A stretch of 51,195 bases of DNA. Origin: a virus. Both the position numbers and the translations under genes were made by a program. Numbering within the stretch: position 1 is the first letter of the stretch; every line of letters begins with the position of its first letter. The stretch spans positions 1-51,195 of the IMG/VR virus record IMGVR_UViG_3300025617_000033; one strand, written 5' to 3'. This document shows positions 1-7,324 of the stretch, piece by piece. The notes under the pieces were generated by a model. That model had not been told where the DNA came from, searched no databases, and saw only the letters and a list, made by a program, of their open reading frames with translations.

Positions 1-1893
1 ATACTTAATACCCTTAACTCCTTCGGCATCTGTCTCTACAAGTTCTGGATATTTAGATTCAATATCCTCAGCTACAACACCGTATCTAAGTTTATCATTA
101 TCACCACTCTTGTATTTGTATTTTCTTATTGGTATTGATGTAGTTTCTTTACCTACAAGCTCTATTTCTGTCTTCTGGTCTCTCTGTGATGTTTGTATTA
201 GGCTTAAACATCTTAAATCACCTGTAAATCTACCTTCTCCAGTAACATCTAACTTATAACTTGGACTAGCTGTTCCAACCCCTACGTTTCCAATGCTAGT
301 AATACGAACTCTGTCAGAACCAGCTGTTCTGAAAGTTATCGTGTCACTCGTAGGAAATCCAAGCCAAGTGTTGGTGTCGTCGTTATGAAATATATATCTA
401 CCTAAATAAATATCACCTGTTATTTCTGAGTTACCAACAACGTGTAATTTTTGAGCTGGACTAGTCGTTCCAATCCCGACGTTGCCTCCGTTTGGGTTTA
501 TTAATAAAGGAAAAGTTAGAGTATTTCCGTCTGACCTGCCCTGCTGTATAACCCCTGTTCCAGACGTTAAAGTACTAAATAGAGTTCCGTATGTTGAACC
601 GCCTATTTGGGCCGCTGAAGCCGCTGCGCCTAAAGCGGGTACACTTCCTGTTACGCCTTCTACGTGTAGCTTAGCCCTTGGACTAGTAGTTCCGATACCA
701 ATGTTTCCATTTGACAGTATTGTCATTCTTTGAGAAGTGTTAGTCCAAAGTGCTAACGTGGATGCCTTGTAGTTTAAAAGGTTAACTTGACCATTAGACC
801 CATTATTTATTATTTGAAATCCATTAGAGTTTGTGTCTGATAGATTTGACATCTTAAGCCTTGTAGACCCAGTTGAGTCGTTTCTAACATGAAGATAAGT
901 GTTAGAATCTGTTGATGCTACTTCAAGTTTTGAGTCTGGACTAGTAGTTCCAATACCGACGTTTCGTAACGAATTAATACGCAAGGCCTCAGCATCATTA
1001 ACGTTAATAGACATTTCATTAACGTTGTGATAATATCTAAAACCGCCTACATAATTATCAGATTCATCACCAAAAAATATATTTCCAGAAGTTGAACTTG
1101 GACTTAATATAGACATACCAGCACCTATTGACGAACTAGTTTCTATTATTAAACCATTAGCAATGTTGTTAGGATTTGTTTGACCACTAGCACCGTTTTG
1201 TATATGCAGACTGCCGCTAGGACTAGCTGTCCCAACACCCATACGACCATTGGTCTCATCTAAGTGAACAACTGTAGATACTGTAGTGTTACCATCACCA
1301 ACCCATATTTTACCAGTTGGAAGGTTAGGCACGTCGTTTGTACGCATTATAGCCGATACAACAAAATTACCGTCAGATGAAGCACTCACTCTACCTACTT
1401 GACCAACGTTTTGTATTAAGTTTGTAGATCCAGTTGGCTTTGTTGTGGTTAGAGCTAAACCTGAGCTACCTCCTGCTTTAACATATATTGTGTCATTTTC
1501 AGTTGTAGGTTGACCGTCTATAGGCGTTGTAATTAGATTTCTAAGCTTACCAGCTGTTACAGCAGTACCTTCACCGTTGTTTAGTAAATCTTGCTCTAGT
1601 AGACCAACGCAAGGCATTTTACTTGGATCACTAGCATCGCATAGACCAACTTCAAGCCTAGCGGAAGCACCAACTGAACCTATTATGTACACAGGATCTC
1701 CTTTAACCAAAGCAGTTCCTTCGCCGTTTTTAACAAGAATTGAAACTCTTTCAGCAGAACCAGAGACTAAAGTGCTTTGGTCTATCCAAGACGTACCAGA
1801 AACTGTAGAAGACAACACTTGCCCAGCTGCACCAGGCGAAGTACTCGTGTCTTTTATACCAGACTCGGTTTCAATATAATTCTTAAACTTCAT
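1..1893 (-). CDS. Tail spike/fibre protein with C-terminal S74-type chaperone domain (3' end off window)
   Basis: The frame is open from an ATG at 1893 to the window edge (631 codons, no stop), so the C-terminus is missing. The N-terminal ~200 residues are Gly/Ser/Thr-rich. The middle holds five copies of a G(I/V)GT(T/A)SP...L(H/E/D)V motif, at about 1203-1242, 921-961, 661-703, 439-481 and 246-290, a hallmark of beta-rich phage receptor-binding proteins. The last visible segment (about 240-1) reads TSQRDQKTEIE, then RYGVVAEDIE and YPELV, which resembles the peptidase S74 intramolecular chaperone that trimerises tail spikes and cleaves itself off. The usual Ser-Asp-x-Arg-x-Lys motif is S-Q-R-D-Q-K here; the Ser/Lys pair keeps its +5 spacing. 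It is the last visible gene of the minus-strand tail module. S74 assignment is by motif recall; receptor specificity cannot be read from sequence. Confidence 0.85.
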   Translation of the reverse strand, partial: MKFKNYIETESGIKDTSTSPGAAGQVLSSTVSGTSWIDQSTLVSGSAERVSILVKNGEGTALVKGDPVYIIGSVGASARLEVGLCDASDPSKMPCVGLLEQDLLNNGEGTAVTAGKLRNLITTPIDGQPTTENDTIYVKAGGSSGLALTTTKPTGSTNLIQNVGQVGRVSASSDGNFVVSAIMRTNDVPNLPTGKIWVGDGNTTVSTVVHLDETNGRMGVGTASPSGSLHIQNGASGQTNPNNIANGLIIETSSSIGAGMSILSPSSTSGNIFFGDESDNYVGGFRYYHNVNEMSINVNDAEALRINSLRNVGIGTTSPDSKLEVASTDSNTYLHVRNDSTGSTRLKMSNLSDTNSNGFQIINNGSNGQVNLLNYKASTLALWTNTSQRMTILSNGNIGIGTTSPRAKLHVEGVTGSVPALGAAASAAQIGGSTYGTLFSTLTSGTGVIQQGRSDGNTLTFPLLINPNGGNVGIGTTSPAQKLHVVGNSEITGDIYLGRYIFHNDDTNTWLGFPTSDTITFRTAGSDRVRITSIGNVGVGTASPSYKLDVTGEGRFTGDLRCLSLIQTSQRDQKTEIELVGKETTSIPIRKYKYKSGDNDKLRYGVVAEDIESKYPELVETDAEGVKGIKY

Positions 1894-1909
1894 TTATTAA
1901 ATTTTATTA

Positions 1910-3118
1910 TTAACCTATTTTTTGCACTAAAACTTTAATCGAGTTGGTTGGTGTTGATGCAAATGTTACTGTAAGCTGGGTGGTAGATGTTCTTTCTACA
2001 TCAGCGTAAACTGTCTCATATGTTATAGTGTCGTAAAGTTGAACAATTACATCTCTAGTCGCTGTAAATGTTGGTGGGTAGTTAACGGTACCTGTGTCAG
2101 TTATAGTTGTGGAAAAAGAGTTAGCTGAGTTTGTTTCTGTGTTGGTTACTGTAGCTGTACCGTTACTATAAGATACAGATATACCAGTTCCAGCATTTAC
2201 ATTACCAATACCAACTTGAGTTAAACTAGCTAAGTCAATATTATTTTGAACAGTTGTCCAGTCAGCTAAAGAGCTTGGATCATCTACTTCAGCAATAAGT
2301 ACGTCACCAACTCTTAATTGTTCACCAAAGAAAGTACCGGGAGCTGTAACCGTGTAAGTCCAACCTTTTAATATACTGTTTGGAGAAGTTGTTAGATCAG
2401 GCGAGTTTAGGTTTGCGTCATATCCACCTTGGTACACTAAACCACCAACCGTAGCCGCGTCAACATAAGCTTTTACCGCCGCAGATGTAGGTAATGTTGT
2501 ATCGTTGTCATTGTTTTCAATACCTTCACTTTCTATTACTATAGCGCTAGCGTTAAAGTTAGCAACATCTAAAACACCATTTGCAACTGTAGTTGAAATG
2601 CTAGTTGTTCCAGATCCTGTAACCTCACCTGTTAAAGTTATTGTTTCATTACCTGAGTCTATGGTTAATGTTCTACTTCCAGAATTATAAGAAGTAGTTG
2701 TACCACCTGTTCCAGCGAATATTAACTCAAAACCAGAGCCAACAGTTTCTGTATTAGTTCCATCTGACACATCCCACGTGTAAGTTCCAGGTATTGCGCT
2801 AATAGGAGACCAAGTGTTATCACCTCGCAAATACACCGTAGCATCAGGAGTACCTGTAGCAGATAAATCAGCTGTTAAAGCTCTAGTTGCATCAGTTCCA
2901 GCTTCAGTTAGATTTATAAATGTACCGTTATTATAAGTATGCTGTATTAAGCTTATCCAAGCAGAGCCGTCATAGTATTTAGCCGATGTTACACCTGCTG
3001 TACTATCAAAGTATATTTGACCCGCAGCCGCCGTAGGAGCTGATGACGTTACATGCAGTTTTGCATTTAATAACTGATTGTCATCAAGATTAATGTTATT
3101 TAAAAATGGTATTGCCAT
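1910..3118 (-). CDS. Tail fibre-like structural protein
   Basis: 402 residues, Thr/Ser/Gly/Asn-rich, almost no Cys and highly repetitive in character, typical of beta-structured fibre shafts. The start MAIPFLNNINLDDNQLLNAK fits a fibre N-terminal anchor. A middle segment with TLPTSAAVKAYVDA, then LVYQGGYDAN and LRVGDVLIAEVDD, recurs in many phage tail fibres. The gene lies 16 nt upstream (in transcription) of the S74 spike and 2 nt after the preceding gene, so it belongs to the tail-fibre operon. It is probably a fibre or adaptor that meets the receptor. No enzymatic motif is seen. Confidence 0.75.
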   Translation of the reverse strand: MAIPFLNNINLDDNQLLNAKLHVTSSAPTAAAGQIYFDSTAGVTSAKYYDGSAWISLIQHTYNNGTFINLTEAGTDATRALTADLSATGTPDATVYLRGDNTWSPISAIPGTYTWDVSDGTNTETVGSGFELIFAGTGGTTTSYNSGSRTLTIDSGNETITLTGEVTGSGTTSISTTVANGVLDVANFNASAIVIESEGIENNDNDTTLPTSAAVKAYVDAATVGGLVYQGGYDANLNSPDLTTSPNSILKGWTYTVTAPGTFFGEQLRVGDVLIAEVDDPSSLADWTTVQNNIDLASLTQVGIGNVNAGTGISVSYSNGTATVTNTETNSANSFSTTITDTGTVNYPPTFTATRDVIVQLYDTITYETVYADVERTSTTQLTVTFASTPTNSIKVLVQKIG

Positions 3119-3120
3119 AG

Positions 3121-3816
3121 TTAGTTCATATATGCTTTACCAGATTCTGCTCCGGCAAATGTTATTGTTAAGTTGTTTTCGTCTATATATGTCACATCAG
3201 CTTGTCCAACTTGACCAGATGGTAAAGCTACAGTAACTGATGGAAATTTATTTAAATTGTGTTGTACGTTCCAAGGGTTAACTGGAGCTGCTTGATTAAA
3301 TGTAAAGTGCTTGTCAGCTTGATCAGCAGATGATATAACAAAATTAGCTACATCATAGTAAGTTTGATCAACTAAAACGCCGTCGCCGCCGATATACGAC
3401 AATGCTAACGTATAAAAACCATTTCCATTGTCGGTATATGCGGTTATCTTGTAGTGGCCAAACTCTGATATATTATTCTGCTCAGATATAAGTATGTCAG
3501 ATCCTACTAAGTAATTTACAAAATCAACTACATTTTGGCCACCGGAGTCAACCGAATGCACATTTAACGATGTTATTGTTGAAAAAGCAGTTCCATCAGC
3601 GACACCGTAAAATGTACCGGTGGTAGCTTCGTTCTCATCAGCTTCAAACTTATATGTCATTTGAGCTGATACAGATATTTTACCTTTAGTATTTAAATAC
3701 TTAGCTACATCTATAGCAAGGAAGTTCTTTGTCTGCCTGTTTGGACTTGCTGTCCCTACCCAAGCGTCATTATCCTGTATTGTAGTATCCTTAGGATACG
3801 AACTTATTCTAGCCAT
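3121..3816 (-). CDS. Tail fibre/tail-tip structural protein with C-terminal HNL-type knob
   Basis: 231 residues. The N-terminus (MARISSYPKDTTIQDNDAWVG...) resembles that of the neighbouring 150-aa protein (MAIINTYPSATPKGADLLIG...), suggesting a shared virion-attachment domain. The C-terminal ~45 residues (W-x-VQHNLNKFPSV ... ADVTYIDENNLTITFAGAESGKAY) match a widespread small beta-domain at the end of phage tail-fibre and tail-tip proteins. It is tightly coupled to both flanking genes (2-4 nt gaps). Likely a short accessory fibre; the exact position in the particle is unknown. Confidence 0.72.
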   Translation of the reverse strand: MARISSYPKDTTIQDNDAWVGTASPNRQTKNFLAIDVAKYLNTKGKISVSAQMTYKFEADENEATTGTFYGVADGTAFSTITSLNVHSVDSGGQNVVDFVNYLVGSDILISEQNNISEFGHYKITAYTDNGNGFYTLALSYIGGDGVLVDQTYYDVANFVISSADQADKHFTFNQAAPVNPWNVQHNLNKFPSVTVALPSGQVGQADVTYIDENNLTITFAGAESGKAYMN

Positions 3817-3820
3817 TTAA

Positions 3821-4273
3821 TTAATTATATATTCTAAGTTCTACAAAACCTATTCTAACCTCATCTACGGCACTGCCATTAGCTGATTCAATATTTATTA
3901 TAGCTATTAAATTAGCTTCGTAGTCTGCAATATTTAAAATCGAAGTTCCAACATTTCCCCCGGTTACTTGCGCCCAAGTTTTTGATAAGTCTAATGAAGA
4001 ACTTGGTACTAAATGAAAATTCCCATCGTCATCCCTAGTAAATGTAAAAGTAAGACCAGTATTATTTTCTAGTTCAGTTACAACAGGATTATTAGTTGAA
4101 GACTGTGTAAAAGAAAAAACATATGCTTTGTAATCTAAAGCTAAAGCAGCCACAGCGCTAACTGTAAAGCTTTTTGTTGAGTTCTCAGTTATTGTATCGT
4201 CTTTTACTTGTGTACCTATCAGTAGATCTGCACCTTTTGGCGTAGCTGATGGATATGTATTGATTATTGCCAT
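3821..4273 (-). CDS. Small tail-associated structural protein
   Basis: 150 residues, beta-rich, with no recognised enzymatic motif. The first ~45 residues are similar in pattern to the next gene in the operon (YP-x-A/D-T ... D-x-x-x-G-T ... F-x-x-x-x-VA), consistent with duplication of an N-terminal anchor domain. It starts at ATG 4273, 4 nt after the stop of the 85-aa gene. Context implies a virion protein of the fibre module. Confidence 0.65.
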   Translation of the reverse strand: MAIINTYPSATPKGADLLIGTQVKDDTITENSTKSFTVSAVAALALDYKAYVFSFTQSSTNNPVVTELENNTGLTFTFTRDDDGNFHLVPSSSLDLSKTWAQVTGGNVGTSILNIADYEANLIAIINIESANGSAVDEVRIGFVELRIYN

Positions 4274-4277
4274 GTTT

Positions 4278-4535
4278 TTATTTTAATGTTGCTCTGTTAG
4301 TAGTTGGGTCGTATGAGTATTCACTAGCTGATTTACCAGATTCTTTCGATGCTCTGTCAATTGCACGCTCTTCCGCAGTCATTGCGTCACGCTTCCGCCC
4401 TTTAGCTGTTAATTCACCAGACGGTGTTAGATCACCACGTTTTTTAAGTAATGATATAGCGAAGCTCTTGCTGCGAACCTGTGCAGCTAGACGATCAATT
4501 AAGCTATTACGCCCCATATGTTTCTGTGTTTCCAT
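4278..4535 (-). CDS. Small basic conserved phage protein, first gene of the tail-fibre operon
   Basis: 85 residues, strongly basic. It has a compact pattern: GRNSLIDRLAAQV, then FAISLLKKRGDL, then LTAKGRKRDAMTAEERAIDRASK and a TNRATLK end. I recall close relatives in marine phages of several host groups, generally without known function and sited near structural genes. A second in-frame ATG (GRNSL..., six codons in) is also a plausible start and matches the usual family N-terminus better. It is the promoter-proximal gene of the minus-strand unit that begins in the divergent region. Confidence 0.75.
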   Translation of the reverse strand: METQKHMGRNSLIDRLAAQVRSKSFAISLLKKRGDLTPSGELTAKGRKRDAMTAEERAIDRASKESGKSASEYSYDPTTNRATLK

Positions 4536-4592
4536 ATATCTAGTGTTCTATAGTCTTATATACTTACAGATAACGGCTAAAACTTACAAATA

Positions 4593-4637
4593 GTGACAAT
4601 AGCCCCTTACTTATATACCTTATAAGGCTTATGTCAC
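4593..4637. repeat. 45-bp imperfect palindrome, copy A
   Basis: Left arm GTGACAATAGCC, right arm GGCTTATGTCAC, 21-nt centre. It aligns over its full 45-nt length with copies at 5344-5388 and 13147-13191. Copy A is followed on the plus strand by a run of seven T (4640-4646), so as RNA it could act as a terminator-like hairpin; as DNA it could be a dimeric operator. Confidence 0.85.
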
Positions 4638-4806
4638 ACTTTTTTTGAAAATTATTACTAATAGAGGGATTTGGGGTTGCCACTACCCCTGGATATCACA
4701 AAATTTTAGCAAAATCAACATAAAAAAACAGCCCCCAGCAACATTTTATTGAATTTTTCATAAACTTTTAGCATTTTTACTGAGATCTTTACAATGCATT
4801 TACGTT

Positions 4807-4839
4807 TTACAAACAAAATAGTTTTATAATTGGATAATA
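4807..4839 (+). promoter_or_regulatory. Bipartite early-promoter-like motif P1
   Basis: TTACAAACAAAAT, 12 nt, GGATAATA. This is the first of seven copies with identical 12-nt spacing. No gene follows directly: about 100 nt without a real ORF lie between it and P2. It may therefore drive a short leader RNA or act in tandem with P2. The promoter role is inferred from repetition, orientation and position. Confidence 0.6.
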
Positions 4840-4937
4840 ATAATGTAAGCACAATGCAATTAGTAGTAATGTAAATAAGTCGAAAGATCGCTCTAAGCTG
4901 TGAACAACGTAAGTCTTAGTTATTACACTAAATTAAA

Positions 4938-4970
4938 TTACAAACAAAATCTAATATCAATTGGATAATA
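4938..4970 (+). promoter_or_regulatory. Bipartite early-promoter-like motif P2
   Basis: TTACAAACAAAAT, 12 nt, GGATAATA. It lies 37 nt upstream of the ATG of the first early gene (5008) in a long run of A/T. The best candidate for the main early promoter. Confidence 0.65.
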
Positions 4971-5007
4971 TAATAAACTAATAAATAATAATATAATAAT
5001 AATAACT

Positions 5008-5235
5008 ATGCAAAATTTAAAATCAAAAAGATTTGTTGTACGCAAATCACTAATCGGAAAAAATCAAATCATTGAAGTAACTTTCAAAAATGGTAAGTCA
5101 TTCACTTACAATCATGATAAAGTCTATGAAATTATGAAAGATAAATTGTTATCAATGAATTGCTTTGAAAAGTACAAGTCATACACTTCTTCAACAAGTG
5201 TTCCAGTAATATTAAGAGACAAAGAAGTAATCTAA
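5008..5235 (+). CDS. Small basic early protein of unknown function
   Basis: 75 residues, Lys-rich N-terminus with a VRKSLIGKNQIIEVTFKNGKSFTYNHD beta-hairpin-like stretch, then an alpha-helical C-terminal half. It is the first gene after the divergent control region, directly behind P2 with an A/T-rich start context (ataactATG). First genes of phage early regions are often host-takeover factors, but nothing in the sequence identifies a function. A structured GC-rich non-coding stretch follows immediately. Confidence 0.7.
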   Translation: MQNLKSKRFVVRKSLIGKNQIIEVTFKNGKSFTYNHDKVYEIMKDKLLSMNCFEKYKSYTSSTSVPVILRDKEVI

Positions 5236-5248
5236 GTCTTTTAATATT

Positions 5249-5320
5249 GCACCTCAACGGGTGACTGTCCGAACCTGGCAGGCAACAGGCCGAACTGGGC
5301 AGAGTAAATACATGAGGTGG
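5249..5320 (+). ncRNA. Candidate structured non-coding RNA
   Basis: A conspicuously GC-rich island in an AT-rich genome. Nested helices are visible: P1 CACCTCA (5250-5256) with TGAGGTG (5313-5319); P2 CTGTCC (5265-5270) with GGGCAG (5297-5302, one G-U); P3 CCTG (5274-5277) with CAGG (5286-5289). GAAC occurs on both sides of P3 as an almost symmetrical internal loop (5271-5274 and 5292-5295), which is typical of a functional RNA rather than a terminator; there is no T-run. It lies between the first early gene and palindrome copy B. Strand is assumed from the direction of early transcription. I do not recognise it as tRNA, tmRNA or a known riboswitch. Confidence 0.5.
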
Positions 5321-5343
5321 TGGCACTTGTCATCAATAAAACT

Positions 5344-5388
5344 GTGACAATAGCCTGTTACTATTTAACCTTAATAGGCTAATGTCAT
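5344..5388. repeat. 45-bp imperfect palindrome, copy B
   Basis: GTGACAATAGCC ... GGCTAATGTCAT with a 21-nt centre, the same length as copies A and C. Its left arm is identical to copy A and its right arm is nearly identical to copy C. It lies in the non-coding gap after the structured RNA. From 5389 to 5494 I see no gene, only a weak hairpin (TGTAG/CTACA) and A/T-rich sequence. Confidence 0.85.
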
Positions 5389-5494
5389 ACTTTTAAATAA
5401 AAAAGAGAAAGAGTTATGTAGAAAGAGATTTCGCCCTACACCTTTACTATAAAATAAACTAATAAATAATATCACACCTATAATAAATACTTAT

Positions 5495-5572
5495 ATGAGA
5501 AAATTTACTCACAAATTAATACTAAAAATTAAATCACTACCAATCACTATGGGAAGATTCAGTGACTTATAG
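5495..5572 (+). CDS. 25-aa basic mini-ORF
   Basis: MRKFTHKLILKIKSLPITMG... , basic and amphipathic. It ends at 5572, just before P3. The A/T-rich start context and dense packing match neighbouring genes, but 25 codons can arise by chance. Confidence 0.35.
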   Translation: MRKFTHKLILKIKSLPITMGRFSDL

Positions 5573-5574
5573 AA

Positions 5575-5607
5575 TTACAAATAAAATTAATAACACTTTG
5601 GATAATA
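5575..5607 (+). promoter_or_regulatory. Bipartite early-promoter-like motif P3
   Basis: TTACAAATAAAAT, 12 nt, GGATAATA. It ends only 5 nt before the ATG at 5613. If this is a promoter with the second box near -10, the transcript for that gene would be nearly leaderless. Confidence 0.6.
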
Positions 5608-5612
5608 ATAAT

Positions 5613-5750
5613 ATGAAACGAATAAAATACATATCGCTACTTAATAACTTCTTGATTAACAATCCAGAGTTATACACGCAAAAGGTTTTACCTCAATGTA
5701 TACTAGAAGAAGTATATTATTACCAAAGAGTTCAACAAGAAATAATATGA
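5613..5750 (+). CDS. Small early protein of unknown function
   Basis: 45 residues from ATG 5613 (MKRIKYISLLNNFL...). A longer frame starting at 5562 runs across motif P3 and is unlikely to be used. The C-terminal part (ILEEVYYYQRVQQEII) looks helical. Its stop overlaps the next start (ATGA at 5747), implying translational coupling. Confidence 0.55.
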   Translation: MKRIKYISLLNNFLINNPELYTQKVLPQCILEEVYYYQRVQQEII

Positions 5751-5923
5751 GAAATAAACTATTAAAACTAGTGGTAATCGCTTGCGTATCACTTGCAATA
5801 TATGAAGCAGGCAAAATAACTAAGTACAATGAAATTAGAGAGAGAGCTAATATATCTAATCAGTTTGGTGAAGGATACTTTACATCACTTGACTTAGAAG
5901 AAATTGTAGAAGGTTACAAATAA
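5747..5923 (+). CDS. Small membrane-anchored early protein
   Basis: 58 residues starting at ATG 5747, which overlaps the previous stop. A basic start (MRNKLLK) is followed by a single hydrophobic segment (LVVIACVSLAIYEAG, residues ~8-22) and an acidic C-terminal domain (...LDLEEIVEGYK). Probably one membrane helix with the tail in the cytoplasm or periplasm. A superinfection or host-envelope role is possible, but nothing proves it. Confidence 0.65.
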   Translation: MRNKLLKLVVIACVSLAIYEAGKITKYNEIRERANISNQFGEGYFTSLDLEEIVEGYK

Positions 5924-5935
5924 CAAAATATAACT

Positions 5936-6088
5936 ATGTATAAAACTAATAATCAATGTTGGAACGAAGTAATGCAAGGCGTTAAAGATTCTAACAGGCG
6001 AACTAAAATCTGCATCGAACTATTCGGTCAAGAAAACTTAATTGGTTTGTCTAACGAGCAAAAAGAATTATTTTGGAAATCAATATAA
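5936..6088 (+). CDS. Small early protein, unknown
   Basis: 50 residues: MYKTNNQCWNEVMQGVKDSN... with a helical C-terminus (LSNEQKELFWKSI). The start context taactATG matches other early genes. It ends 2 nt before motif P4 begins. No known family recognised. Confidence 0.6.
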   Translation: MYKTNNQCWNEVMQGVKDSNRRTKICIELFGQENLIGLSNEQKELFWKSI

Positions 6089-6090
6089 TT

Positions 6091-6123
6091 TTACAAATAA
6101 AATAATATATCCTTTGGATAATA
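6091..6123 (+). promoter_or_regulatory. Bipartite early-promoter-like motif P4
   Basis: TTACAAATAAAAT, 12 nt, GGATAATA. The ATG of the next gene is 14 nt downstream (6138). Positions 6089-6125 are identical base for base with 7077-7113 (P5), including the 12-nt spacer, so these two copies are recent duplicates. Confidence 0.65.
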
Positions 6124-6137
6124 TAATAAACAAAACT

Positions 6138-6404
6138 ATGCAACATAAAAATATACCATATGAATATCAAGAGTGGACTGCTTACAATGGACAAAAGTGT
6201 TCAGCGTATACATGCAAGTACTTTAACTTCCACCCTTATCACATTATATCTTTTTCGACAGAACTAGAACAAGATATGATTGCTCAAATCGATGAGTATA
6301 TTGATAATCGAGTACAATACGAATACAAGCGTAAACTGTCTAATGCAGGCGCCGCAGAGTATTATGCAAGTAAGTCCACTCATGATAATTATACAGGCGA
6401 TTAA
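6138..6404 (+). CDS. Small early protein, unknown
   Basis: 88 residues from ATG 6138 (MQHKNIPYEYQEWTAYNGQKC...). The frame is open further upstream to 6042 but that would run across P4. It contains CSAYTCKYFNFHPYH (two Cys, two His), then a helical segment (ELEQDMIAQIDEYI). The Cys/His pattern could bind zinc, which is speculative. Confidence 0.65.
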   Translation: MQHKNIPYEYQEWTAYNGQKCSAYTCKYFNFHPYHIISFSTELEQDMIAQIDEYIDNRVQYEYKRKLSNAGAAEYYASKSTHDNYTGD

Positions 6405-6435
6405 AATAAATTATTAACTATTAAAAATAAATACT

Positions 6436-6558
6436 ATGCACATAGAATATCACAAAGTATGGCGTATTGCTCTTAAGTTATATCCAGACATTCACCCATC
6501 AAAACTAAATCAAGAACAAAGAGATAAATGCTTAGAAATTTACTATGACTACTACTAA
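6436..6558 (+). CDS. 40-aa early protein, unknown
   Basis: MHIEYHKVWRIALKLYPDIHPSKLNQEQRDKCLEIYYDYY. Start context atactATG. It overlaps the nucleotidase-like gene by 14 nt. Composition looks protein-like and helical; no family recognised. Confidence 0.55.
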   Translation: MHIEYHKVWRIALKLYPDIHPSKLNQEQRDKCLEIYYDYY

Positions 6559-6970
6559 AACATTATATATAGATATGGACGGCGTACTCGTCGACTTGCA
6601 ATCTAACTTAGACAAGCAAGGTTGGCATCAGAATGTCTTCAAAGATCCGCCTGCAATTACAGGTGCAATAGAAGCATTCACTAAACTATGCGAATCAGAT
6701 AAGTACGATGTCTATATTCTATCAACTGCTCCGTGGAATATACCTAATTCTTGGACACAGAAACGCTTATGGGTTAGTAAATACTTAGGTAAGAACGCTT
6801 ACAAACGCTTAATTCTTTGCAATCACAAGAATTTATTACGCGGTGATTACCTGATTGATGACAGAACTGCGAACGGCGCAGGTGAATTTGATGGTGAACT
6901 AATACAATTCGCTACAGATAAACACCCTGATTGGCAGACAGTAATTAAATATCTATTAAATGAAAAATAA
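6545..6970 (+). CDS. 5'(3')-deoxyribonucleotidase-like HAD phosphatase
   Basis: 141 residues. HAD motif I is DMDGV (D10, D12), followed by a motif II-like ILSTAPW (S60/T61), a Lys in CNHKNLL (K95) and the acidic motif LIDDR (D105, D106). This matches the cytosolic 5'(3')-deoxyribonucleotidase (NT5C) family common in phages, which removes phosphate from deoxynucleoside monophosphates. It probably works with RNR, the TS-like enzyme and MazG proteins in shaping the dNTP pool. The length is short but typical for phage members. Confidence 0.85.
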   Translation: MTTTKTLYIDMDGVLVDLQSNLDKQGWHQNVFKDPPAITGAIEAFTKLCESDKYDVYILSTAPWNIPNSWTQKRLWVSKYLGKNAYKRLILCNHKNLLRGDYLIDDRTANGAGEFDGELIQFATDKHPDWQTVIKYLLNEK

Positions 6971-7088
6971 TAAACGTAAATTTTCGCACCATAAAATAAA
7001 ACAGGTGCAGGTCAAAATGCTTGAACAAGAGTACTATGATCGCTTAAACGCAGAAATACCACAATGGCAACAAGCGTTTTACAAATAA
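6960..7088 (+). CDS. 42-aa basic early protein
   Basis: MKNNKRKFSHHKIKQVQVKMLEQ... It starts inside the end of the nucleotidase gene (11-nt overlap). Its last codons (Tyr-Lys-stop) are formed by the first box of motif P5, so promoter and coding sequence are interleaved. No family recognised. Confidence 0.5.
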   Translation: MKNNKRKFSHHKIKQVQVKMLEQEYYDRLNAEIPQWQQAFYK

Positions 7089-7111
7089 AATAATATATCC
7101 TTTGGATAATA
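7079..7111 (+). promoter_or_regulatory. Bipartite early-promoter-like motif P5
   Basis: TTACAAATAAAAT, 12 nt, GGATAATA, 27 nt before the ATG at 7139. Its left box lies in the 3' end of the preceding small gene. The sequence just after the right box (atatATGTAAC) is shared with P6. Confidence 0.65.
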
Positions 7112-7138
7112 TATATGTAACAAATTAAATAAATAACT

Positions 7139-7324
7139 ATGCAAAAAATTAAATTCTTCAAAAACAAAGATGGCCAACCCTGCGCCTTAACTAACAAATT
7201 ATACAAAGGTTATACCATTGGCAATCTTCCAAACCGCTTCGGTTTTATCTACGACGAAGATAAAGATCAAGATGGTCTCGCTGAATGGTTCAACTACAAA
7301 GGTCTTACTTACATATGGGAGTAA
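7139..7324 (+). CDS. Small early protein, unknown
   Basis: 61 residues: MQKIKFFKNKDGQPCAL ... GNLPNRFGFIYDEDKDQDGLAEWFNYKGLTYIW. It has a beta-rich pattern with an acidic loop. First gene behind P5. Its stop overlaps the next ATG (taATG). Confidence 0.65.
   Translation: MQKIKFFKNKDGQPCALTNKLYKGYTIGNLPNRFGFIYDEDKDQDGLAEWFNYKGLTYIWE

Larger units (their letters stand above)
4536..5007. other. Divergent non-coding control region between tail-fibre genes and early genes
   Basis: 472 bases with no convincing gene on either strand. It contains, left to right: a 45-bp imperfect palindrome (4593-4637) followed by a T-run; a short hairpin GGGGT-7 nt-ACCCC at 4673-4689; a very AT-rich stretch (about 4695-4800); and two copies of the bipartite promoter-like motif (4807-4839, 4938-4970) facing the early genes. 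Between those two copies there is only a six-codon ATG...TAA. Outward promoters must lie here for the minus-strand tail operon too, but I see no clear consensus. The AT-rich tract plus palindromes also makes it a candidate replication origin (inference). Confidence 0.7.

Noticed and set aside
4536-4800. Bacteroidetes-type promoter (TTG / TAnnTTTG) for the minus-strand tail genes
   Set aside because: I looked for TAnnTTTG on the minus strand upstream of 4535 and found only partial matches that AT-rich sequence gives by chance.
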